NCBI RefSeq assembly: GCF_011752525.1 | Contig: NZ_VWXI01000011.1 | Location: 62,001 to 126,000 of the forward strand | Direction: 5' to 3' | DNA from: Pantoea sp. Cy-639 | GTDB lineage: Bacteria > Pseudomonadota > Gammaproteobacteria > Pseudomonadales > Pseudomonadaceae | Length of the DNA: 64,000 bases | Part shown: one piece after another, positions 57,436-64,000 of the stretch | Position numbering within the stretch: the first letter of the stretch is position 1 | Layout: every line of letters begins with the position of its first letter | Made by a program: the position numbers and the translations under genes | The notes under the pieces: model-generated | The model's database searches: none | The model's input: only the letters and a program-made list of their open reading frames with translations | What the model was told of the DNA's origin: nothing

Positions 57436-57951
57436 TTAGAAATTGTCAGTGGAGGTGAACACGCCGACCCGCAGGCCTTCGGCGGTGTAGATCTCGCGAC
57501 CGTCGACGCTGACCGAACCATCGGCGATGGCCATGTTCAGCTTGCCCTTCAGGACGCGTTTGATATGAATGTTGTAGGTGACTTTCTTGGCCGATGGCAG
57601 GACCTGGCCGAAGAATTTCACTTCGCCCGAACCCAGGGCGCGACCACGGCCCGGCAGACCCTGCCAGCCGAGGAAGAAACCGACCAACTGCCACATGGCG
57701 TCGAGGCCCAGGCAGCCCGGCATCACCGGATCGCCTTCGAAGTGGCAGGCGAAGAACCACAGGTCCGGATTGATATCCAGCTCGGCGACCAATTCACCTT
57801 TGCCGAACTTGCCGCCTTCCTCGCTGATGTGGGTGATGCGATCGACCATCAGCATGTTCGGGGCGGGCAGTTGCGCATTACCGGGGCCGAACAGCTCACC
57901 GCGACTGCAGCGCAGCAGGTCTTCCCGGGTAAAGGCGTTTTGTTTGGTCAT
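57436..57951 (-). CDS. fabA: 3-hydroxydecanoyl-ACP dehydratase/isomerase
   Basis: 171 residues, with the catalytic pair H70 ([13 protein letters not shown]) and D84 (LGLDAMWQL). It dehydrates 3-hydroxydecanoyl-ACP and isomerizes trans-2 to cis-3-decenoyl-ACP, the branch point to unsaturated fatty acids. First gene of fabA-fabB. The 206 bases upstream (57952-58157) hold no gene; I did not find a convincing promoter. Confidence 0.98.
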
Positions 57952-58157
57952 GCGAGCTCCTCAATAACCCCCTGTGGCAGGGGATGAATCTTCCCGGCCG
58001 ACCCGAAACGCTTGGCATCCGGGGCGGCAGCCTACAGGTAGACTATTGCGTTGTAGTGAAAGTCACAGCGCACCTGGCAAAAGAAGTACAGGTGTGCACT
58101 GAAATGTTATTTTCAGGTCCCGCGGCGGTCCTGTCCAGTCTTTAAGACTGCCGCACT

Positions 58158-60086
58158 TTAGCATTTATCTCCAGTCGCGACTGCCTGGCCGGGCAACCAG
58201 CGGCGCAGCACGTGCTGCAAGTCGGTACGTTTGAATGGTTTGCTCAGGTAATCGTTCATGCCGGCGGCGAGGCAGCGCTCGCGGTCGCCCTCCAGGGCGC
58301 TGGCGGTCAGGGCGATGATCGGCAGTTCCGCAGCCTGGGGCATCAGGCGGATGCGCCGGGTCGCCTCGTAACCGTCCATCTGCGGCAGCCGGCAGTCCAT
58401 CAATACTGCGGCAAAACGTTGCAGACCGACCAGGTCGACGGCCTGGGCGCCATCCATGGCCAGGCTGACCTCGAAGCCCAGGCTGCGCAGCATGGCTTCG
58501 ATCACGCTCTGGTTGACCGGGTTGTCCTCCACCAGCAGGATTCGCCCGCCATTGCCGGCGGTGCCGGCATCGTGACTGGCACCGGGCAGGTGCGTGGGCG
58601 GCGTGCTGGCCAGGGCCAGCGGCATTTCCAAGGTAAAGGTCGAGCCCAGGCCCTCGCGGCTTTCACCGCGCAGCTGGCCGCCCATGCGCTCGGCCAGGGT
58701 GCGGGCGATCGACAGGCCCAGCCCGGTACCGCCGTAGCGGCGCGAGATCGAACTGTCGGCTTGCTGGAAGGCCACGAACATCATTTCCAGGCGGTTGCTG
58801 TCGATACCGATGCCGGTGTCGCGCACCGTGCAGGTCAGCCACAGCAACTGACGGTCGAGTAGCTGCCAGCGAGCCTCCACCGCGACTTCGCCGTGCTCGG
58901 TGAATTTCAATGCATTGCCTACCAGGTTGAGCAGGATCTGGCGGATCCGTGTCGGATCGCCCACCACCCGTTGGTGGCCGTTGCCTTGTGGCAGTTGCAG
59001 GCGCAGGTCCAGGCCGCGCTGCTGGGCGGTGTGCTGGAACGACTGGACGCTGCTGGCGATCAGTTCGCCGAGGTCGAAGTCGAGGTGCTCCAGCTCTACC
59101 GTGGTGCGTTCGATGCGCGAGAAGTCGAGAATGTCGTTGATCACCTTCAGCAGGTGCCCGGTGGATTCGCTGGCCAAGGCGGTGTATTCGGCCTGCTCGC
59201 TGGTCAGCTGGGTGGTTTCCAGCAGTTGCAGCATGCCCAGCACGCCGTTCATCGGTGTGCGCAGTTCATGGCTCATCATGGCCAGGAAGTCCGACTTGGC
59301 GCGGTTGGCCTGCTCGGCCTCCTCGCGGGCCTGGATCAGCTGGCCCATGGCTTGCTGCTGTTCGTGGGCGGCCTGGTCGAGAGCGCTGGCCAGGTTGTTG
59401 ATATGCCGCGCCAGGTGGCCGAGCTCGCTGTCGTCGACCACTGGCAGGGGGGCGTTGAAGTCGCCCTGCTGGATGGCCTTCACGGCATGGCCCATATCGC
59501 TGATCGGCTTGGACAGGCTCATGGCCAGGCGCCGGGCCAGGAGGAAGGTGAACAGCAGGGCGAACAGCGCGAGGATCGCCGCCTTGATCACGATTTCCTG
59601 CTGGCGCTGGCTGAAGGCATCGTCGGACATGCCGACGATCACTCGCCCGAGGTAGTCGTCGCCGATGTTCGGTGGCGGCGCCTTGCCGAGCAGGAAGTCG
59701 TTGTCCAGGCGGATCTGCTGCAAGCGGATCGGTGCCTGGAACACTTCGACCCGCTGCGCGCGGTTGACGCTTTCGTCCGGTTGCTCGACGTACACCAGGA
59801 TATGGTTGCGGCTGTCCTGTACCTCCAGGAAGCGCACATGGGGGATGCTCAGAGTGGCGCGCATCAGGCTGTCGAGCACTTCGTTGTTGCCCGAGATCAC
59901 CCCGTACTCGGAAGCGGGCGCCAATTGGTTGGCGATCAACTGCCCGGTGTGGTTGAGCTCCTGGCGCAAGTCCTGGATACGCACGAAGGTGAAGAAGCTG
60001 ATCAACAGCAAGGTCAGCAGCAGGGCAGGGCCGAGGCTGATGATCTGGGTGCGGGTATGGATGTCCCAGCTCATGCGTTTGCTCAT
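58158..60086 (-). CDS. Hybrid sensor histidine kinase with C-terminal receiver (PA1611-like by position)
   Basis: 642 residues. TM1 about 15-36; a periplasmic domain of about 130 residues (37-166); TM2 about 168-185; HAMP; coiled coil; HisKA with H273 ([10 protein letters not shown]); HATPase_c with N box ([12 protein letters not shown]), G1 (DTGIGI) and G2 (GGTGLGLSI); then a receiver domain with EDN (520-522), D564 in [10 protein letters not shown] and K in LSKPFKR. No Hpt domain follows, so phosphate must pass to a separate Hpt protein. The start overlaps the periplasmic binding-protein stop by 4 bases (ATGA). In P. aeruginosa the hybrid kinase next to fabA is PA1611, reported to interact with RetS; the equivalence is inferred from position only. 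Confidence 0.92.
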   Translation of the reverse strand: MSKRMSWDIHTRTQIISLGPALLLTLLLISFFTFVRIQDLRQELNHTGQLIANQLAPASEYGVISGNNEVLDSLMRATLSIPHVRFLEVQDSRNHILVYVEQPDESVNRAQRVEVFQAPIRLQQIRLDNDFLLGKAPPPNIGDDYLGRVIVGMSDDAFSQRQQEIVIKAAILALFALLFTFLLARRLAMSLSKPISDMGHAVKAIQQGDFNAPLPVVDDSELGHLARHINNLASALDQAAHEQQQAMGQLIQAREEAEQANRAKSDFLAMMSHELRTPMNGVLGMLQLLETTQLTSEQAEYTALASESTGHLLKVINDILDFSRIERTTVELEHLDFDLGELIASSVQSFQHTAQQRGLDLRLQLPQGNGHQRVVGDPTRIRQILLNLVGNALKFTEHGEVAVEARWQLLDRQLLWLTCTVRDTGIGIDSNRLEMMFVAFQQADSSISRRYGGTGLGLSIARTLAERMGGQLRGESREGLGSTFTLEMPLALASTPPTHLPGASHDAGTAGNGGRILLVEDNPVNQSVIEAMLRSLGFEVSLAMDGAQAVDLVGLQRFAAVLMDCRLPQMDGYEATRRIRLMPQAAELPIIALTASALEGDRERCLAAGMNDYLSKPFKRTDLQHVLRRWLPGQAVATGDKC

Positions 60087-60973
60087 GGGGTGGGTTCTCC
60101 TTCGGCCAGGGCCTGGACCGCGGTGGCCGTGTCGATGGCTTCCAGGCCCAGGGCGCGGGCCACCTGCTGGTTGCCGCTGACCCCGAAGTGCGTGGGGTAC
60201 AGGCTGCGTGGCCAGCGTGCCGAGGGTTGTGCCAGCAACTGGTCGAGCACCGCCAGCCAGTCGTCCTGGTCGCTGTAGGTGCTGGCCAGGGCGCCGGCGC
60301 GGACGAAGCCGACGTTCGGGCCGATCAACGCCATCTGCCGGCCATAGCTGCTGAGCAGCACGTTCTTGGCCGACTTGGAGTTGTACAGCTCGGGGTCGTC
60401 CACGCCGAGCAGCACGTCGCTGTTGCCGAGCACGTTCTGCAGAGGCCGGCTGTCGCGCAGGTCAGGCCACTCCTGGGCGACGATTTCCAGCCCCAGCGGG
60501 CGGGCCGCCTGGCGCAGTTCGTCGAGCAGGAAGCGGCTGTGCTCACCGTACAGCACGCCGATGCGCCTGGCCTGTGGCAGCAGGTAGCGGCTCAGGCGCA
60601 ACTGGCGCGCCGGCGGCGGGTCGCTCCACAGCAGGGTGAGAAATGCCGGTCGCGACTTTCCCAGGCGCTGCTCGGCCTGCACCCGGCTGACGCGCAGCGC
60701 CAGCGCCGGTGGTCCGGCGTTTTCGCCCAGGCGCCACTCCAGTGCGGCAGTGTCGAGCAGGACCAGGCGTGTATCGGCCTTGAGCTGGCCGGGGGGCGGC
60801 AGCATGGCCACGCTCTGGAAGTGCACCTGATCCTGCGGATGTCGCTGTTGCATGGCGGCGACGAAGCTGCGGATGCCGGGTTGCTCCTCGGCGCCGACCA
60901 GCAGGATTTCGCTGGCGGACAGCGGACCCAGGGGCAGCAGGCAGAGCAGCAGCAGACGCAGCAGGCGCACCAT
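60083..60973 (-). CDS. Periplasmic binding-type protein (ABC_sub_bind-like), kinase partner
   Basis: 296 residues from minus-strand ATG 60973, which overlaps the receptor stop (TGATG). A signal peptide ([20 protein letters not shown]) is followed by two Rossmann-like lobes: [21 protein letters not shown], then [42 protein letters not shown] and [30 protein letters not shown]. This pattern fits the ABC transporter substrate-binding family known as ABC_sub_bind. No permease or ATPase gene is nearby; with a receptor before and a kinase after it, it probably senses an imported ligand and talks to the kinase. Confidence 0.8.
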   Translation of the reverse strand: MVRLLRLLLLCLLPLGPLSASEILLVGAEEQPGIRSFVAAMQQRHPQDQVHFQSVAMLPPPGQLKADTRLVLLDTAALEWRLGENAGPPALALRVSRVQAEQRLGKSRPAFLTLLWSDPPPARQLRLSRYLLPQARRIGVLYGEHSRFLLDELRQAARPLGLEIVAQEWPDLRDSRPLQNVLGNSDVLLGVDDPELYNSKSAKNVLLSSYGRQMALIGPNVGFVRAGALASTYSDQDDWLAVLDQLLAQPSARWPRSLYPTHFGVSGNQQVARALGLEAIDTATAVQALAEGEPTP

Positions 60974-63120
60974 CAGAACTCCAGCTCCGCACTCACGCTC
61001 AGACGGTGGTGGCTGTCGTAGCGGTTCTGCGGCGCCGTGGTCGGTTCGTTGTCCAGGCGCTGCTGCCACAGGGCGGCGAGCTCGAGGTTGCTGCCCTGCA
61101 CGCGCAAACGCTTGGCCAGGCGCAGGTCGATGCGCTCGAACCGATACTGGTTCAGGGCGTCGTCACCGTAGTAGAACAGTGCGCTGGACCAGCCCTCGCC
61201 CCAGTCGCGCATCCAGCCCGCCGAACCGCTGTTGCGTGCGCTCAGGCGGCGGTCGTCGGGGTTGCTGGCCCAGGCGTCGACATAGGCATAGGTGACGCGA
61301 AGGCGGTCGCGGGCAGTGGCGTGCCAGTCGAACTGGGCCTCGCTGCCACTGAAGCGGGCCTTGTTGGCGTTGCTGGCGATGAACTGGTTGTTCTTCAGCG
61401 GCTCGCTGATCATCCCGGTGATCTCGTCGTAGAACAGCTTCACGTCCATGCTCAGGTCGAGGTCGCTGAAGTAGCCGTTGTAGCCCAGTTCGCGCGAGCG
61501 CATGCGTTCCTGGTCGAGGTTGCCCGGGCCGCGGGTCTTGACGAAGTATTCGCCGTTTTGCAGGCCGTAGCGGTTGGCGCTCAGGTTCCTGACCGTGTAG
61601 CTCCAGTTGACGTTGTTCTCGAACATGTCCGGCGAGCGGATCGCTTCGGAATACACCGCGCGCAGGCCGTGGCGCGGGGTGATCAGGTAGTTCACCGCCA
61701 GGCGCGGCGTCAGCGAGTTGCCGGACAGCTGGGCATCCTCGTACATCGCGCCACCCTGGAGGATCCAGTGTTCGTCGGCGCGCCATTCGAGTTGACCGAA
61801 CAGACGCCAGGTACGGTCGTCGATGCTGCCGTTGAAGTAGGTCTGCGAATCGGCGCGGTCGTAGCGGTAGTTCATGCCGCTGACCAGGCGCAGGCTGTCG
61901 CTGAGGCTGTAGGTGTCCTGGATCTCCAGGTCGTAGCGGGTCTCGCGGGTGCTCTGGTCGACGTCGCCGCAAATGGTGTTGCTGCCGCCGTTGCGCCACT
62001 GGTCGCGCACCTGGCTCATCAGGGTGCCGAGCGTCGGGTCGCTGGTGGAGGGCAGGTTGCCGGTATGCAGGTTGCGCGCGACCTTCTCGGTGAAATTCGG
62101 GTCAATCTGCCACATCCGGGTCAGTTCCGGGCTGAAGGCGATGGCGGCGTCGCAGGCCCGCCACACCTGCTGGCGATCGAAATGCTGGGCCGAACCCTGT
62201 ATGTACAGGCTGTGCTCGGGGTTGAGGTCGATGTTCCAGCGCACCGAGCCGGCATAGTCCTTGGCATTGACGTCGGCATCGTTGCCGGCCCGGTAGTTGC
62301 CGAACACCGGCTGGTAAGTGTAGGGCCGCTGGTTACTGCCTTCCTTCGCCGCCAACTGCCACTCCAGGGTCTGGTTCGGCGCCAGGCTGTGGCTGGCGCT
62401 GAGGTTGAAGCGGTTGAGCCGGCGGCTGTCGCGGTAGTCATGGCCGAACTGGTCCTTGTCGAAACCATCGTCCTGTTGCCCGGACACCGACAGGCGCAGG
62501 TCGCCGCCGTCCCAGCCGAAGCCGTGGCTGACGTAATAGTCGTTGATGCCGTCCTGGCCGCGGGTCATCTTCAGGCGCGTGCCGTGGCTGTCCGCCGGGT
62601 TGCGGGTGAGGATGTTGACCACCGCCATCAGCGCGTTGGCGCCATAGCTGACAGTGTTGGGGCCACGGAACACCTCGATGCGCTCGATGTCCTCGATGGC
62701 CACCGGGATGTCGCTCCAGTCCACCGTGGCCAGGCCTGCGCGGTACACCGAGCGGCCGTCGATCAGTACCTGCATGCGCCGGGCGTCGTTGACGTTGCTG
62801 CCGTGGTAGTTGACCGTCGGCTGGTTGCCGGCGCCGTAGCCGATCATCATGCCCGGCACCAGGCGCAGCAACTCGGGAATGTCGCGGGCGCCGCTGGCAC
62901 GGATCAGGCTGCTGTCGAGCACGGTCATGCTGCCGGGCACCGCGGCCGGGGATTGTTTGAGGCGCGTGGCGGTCAGAACCTGGGGCAGGTCCTGGTTGTC
63001 GACGAACAGATCGTCGGCCAGGGCAGGGCCGCCGAGCAGCGCGGTCAGCAACAGCAGGCGAGGGTAAGGGGGCGTGCCTGGCAACACGGAACGGCCTTGT
63101 TTCTGAAATGGGTCAGGCAT
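60973..63120 (-). CDS. TonB-dependent outer membrane receptor
   Basis: 715 residues from minus-strand ATG 63120. Signal region (LLLLTALLGGPALA), a TonB-box-like segment DLPQVLTATR, the plug domain (PGSMTVLDSSLI, IPELLRLVPGMMIG, VLIDGRSVYRAG, DIERIEVFRGPNTVSYGANALMAVVNILTR), and a 22-strand-type barrel ending in the aromatic SAELEF. No N-terminal STN signalling domain is present, so it does not work through an FecR/FecI route. Two cysteines (WRACDA and TICGDV) may bridge an outer loop. It starts a three-gene operon with a periplasmic binding protein and hybrid kinase. The ligand is unknown; no Fur box was seen upstream. Confidence 0.92.
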   Translation of the reverse strand: MPDPFQKQGRSVLPGTPPYPRLLLLTALLGGPALADDLFVDNQDLPQVLTATRLKQSPAAVPGSMTVLDSSLIRASGARDIPELLRLVPGMMIGYGAGNQPTVNYHGSNVNDARRMQVLIDGRSVYRAGLATVDWSDIPVAIEDIERIEVFRGPNTVSYGANALMAVVNILTRNPADSHGTRLKMTRGQDGINDYYVSHGFGWDGGDLRLSVSGQQDDGFDKDQFGHDYRDSRRLNRFNLSASHSLAPNQTLEWQLAAKEGSNQRPYTYQPVFGNYRAGNDADVNAKDYAGSVRWNIDLNPEHSLYIQGSAQHFDRQQVWRACDAAIAFSPELTRMWQIDPNFTEKVARNLHTGNLPSTSDPTLGTLMSQVRDQWRNGGSNTICGDVDQSTRETRYDLEIQDTYSLSDSLRLVSGMNYRYDRADSQTYFNGSIDDRTWRLFGQLEWRADEHWILQGGAMYEDAQLSGNSLTPRLAVNYLITPRHGLRAVYSEAIRSPDMFENNVNWSYTVRNLSANRYGLQNGEYFVKTRGPGNLDQERMRSRELGYNGYFSDLDLSMDVKLFYDEITGMISEPLKNNQFIASNANKARFSGSEAQFDWHATARDRLRVTYAYVDAWASNPDDRRLSARNSGSAGWMRDWGEGWSSALFYYGDDALNQYRFERIDLRLAKRLRVQGSNLELAALWQQRLDNEPTTAPQNRYDSHHRLSVSAELEF

Positions 63121-63200
63121 GTTAACCGACCGGACGGCTTTTACCAGTGATCTGGCCAGGTAGACCTGCTGCGGGCACTGGTTCTGGCGCATGTGCCCCG

Positions 63201-63206
63201 TATAAT
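63201..63206 (+). promoter_or_regulatory. Candidate -10 element for gpsA
   Basis: Perfect TATAAT 41 bases before the gpsA ATG; the -35 position (CTGGTT) is weak. Confidence 0.5.
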
Positions 63207-63246
63207 GCGCCAGTCGCCACTTACTTTATTGGTTAACGGATTGGAT

Positions 63247-64000
63247 ATGACCGAACAGCAACCTGTTGCAGTTCTTGGAGGCGGCAGCTTCGGCACCGCC
63301 GTGGCGAACCTGCTGGCCGAGAACGGCCACCCCGTGCGCCAGTGGATGCGCGACCCGGACCAGGCCGAGGCGATGCGCGCCAACCGCGAGAATCCGCGTT
63401 ATCTCAAAGGCATTCGCCTGCACGACGGGGTCGAGCCGGTCAACGACCTGCTCGCCACCTTGCAAGGCAGCGCCCTGATCTTCGTCGCCCTGCCGTCCAG
63501 CGCCTTGCGCAGCGTGCTGGCGCCTCACGCCGAGCTGCTGCGCGGCAAGGGGCTGGTGAGCCTGACCAAGGGCATCGAGGCGCAGAGCTTCAAGCTGATG
63601 AGCCAGATCCTCGAAGAGATCGCCCCCCAGGCGCGCATCGGCGTGTTGTCCGGGCCGAACCTGGCCCGCGAGATCGCCGAGCATGCGCTGACCGCCACCG
63701 TGGTGGCCAGCGAGGACGAGGTGCTGTGCCAGCAGGTGCAGGCCGTGCTGCATGGCCGCACCTTCCGGGTCTACGCCAGTGCCGACCGCTTCGGCGTCGA
63801 GCTGGGCGGAGCGTTGAAGAACGTCTATGCGATCATCGCCGGCATGGCCGTGGCCCTGGGGATGGGCGAGAACACCAAGAGCATGCTGATCACCCGCGCG
63901 CTCGCCGAAATGACCCGCTTCGCCGTGAGCCAGGGGGCCAACCCCATGACCTTCCTGGGCCTGGCCGGGGTCGGTGATCTGATCGTCACCTGCTCCTCGC
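63247..64000 (+). CDS. gpsA: Glycerol-3-phosphate dehydrogenase [NAD(P)+], 5' part (cut by window end)
   Basis: 251 codons from ATG 63247; the family is about 340 residues, so the C-terminus lies beyond the window. N-terminal NAD(P) motif [34 protein letters not shown], the catalytic Lys in [14 protein letters not shown], and [14 protein letters not shown]. It reduces dihydroxyacetone phosphate to sn-glycerol 3-phosphate for phospholipid synthesis. Divergent from the TonB receptor operon. Confidence 0.96.
   Translation, partial: MTEQQPVAVLGGGSFGTAVANLLAENGHPVRQWMRDPDQAEAMRANRENPRYLKGIRLHDGVEPVNDLLATLQGSALIFVALPSSALRSVLAPHAELLRGKGLVSLTKGIEAQSFKLMSQILEEIAPQARIGVLSGPNLAREIAEHALTATVVASEDEVLCQQVQAVLHGRTFRVYASADRFGVELGGALKNVYAIIAGMAVALGMGENTKSMLITRALAEMTRFAVSQGANPMTFLGLAGVGDLIVTCSS

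Overview
The window reads as chromosomal DNA of a fluorescent Pseudomonas. The organism call rests on a pyoverdine locus, Pseudomonas-type REP repeats, the gltA/sdh/suc order, and the block MCP-fabB-fabA-hybrid kinase-gpsA, which I recall from P. aeruginosa around PA1608-PA1614. High GC and the lack of the full P. aeruginosa pvd order suggest the P. putida/entomophila group, but that is inference.

Region 1 (1-20.9 kb) is a pyoverdine segment. It opens with the 3' part of a large NRPS ordered A(end)-T-E-C-A-T with no thioesterase, matching the end of PvdL. Its last A domain gives the code DIWELTADDK, which I associate with diaminobutyrate (Dab). A five-gene periplasmic redox island follows: dsbG, a TlpA-like gene and dsbD2 on one strand, and a divergent two-component pair resembling DsbRS on the other. 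The intergenic space of this island holds a 63-bp inverted repeat enclosing a 142-bp tandem repeat. Next come pvdH (makes Dab), a siderophore-interacting reductase, pvdP (tyrosinase that matures the chromophore), the pvdR-pvdT-opmQ efflux operon and an FpvI-type ECF sigma factor. Exact TAAAT-N16-CGT boxes (PvdS type) precede pvdH, pvdP and pvdR, and a one-mismatch box precedes the reductase gene.

Region 2 (21.1-33.2 kb) is mixed: a degenerate receiver protein, an MHS-family transporter, an mqsRA toxin-antitoxin operon with its palindromic operator, the electron-transfer flavoprotein genes (ETF-QO divergent from etfBA) with a PsrA-like box, a periplasmic binding protein, two envelope lipoproteins (one OmpA-like), a MocR-type regulator, and small exported or cysteine-cluster proteins. 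One of the last also has a PsrA-like box.

Region 3 (33.2-46.3 kb) is the TCA supercluster: gltA on the minus strand, divergent from sdhCDAB-sucAB-lpdG-sucCD, with good sigma70-type promoters back to back.

Region 4 (46.6-57.95 kb) is housekeeping and accessory: brnQ, a DUF599 membrane protein, an Ala-rich lipoprotein, two hotdog thioesterases, htpG, a dienelactone-hydrolase-like gene, a pirin, a methyl-accepting chemotaxis protein, and the unsaturated fatty acid pair fabA-fabB. Many units are separated by strong hairpin terminators and REP pairs.

Region 5 (58.2-64 kb) is a tightly overlapped operon of a TonB-dependent receptor, a periplasmic binding-type protein and a hybrid histidine kinase, next to the 5' part of gpsA. 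This operon looks like a complete route for a signal from the outer membrane to the cytoplasm and is the least conventional system here. No tRNA, rRNA, insertion sequence, prophage or CRISPR array was seen.
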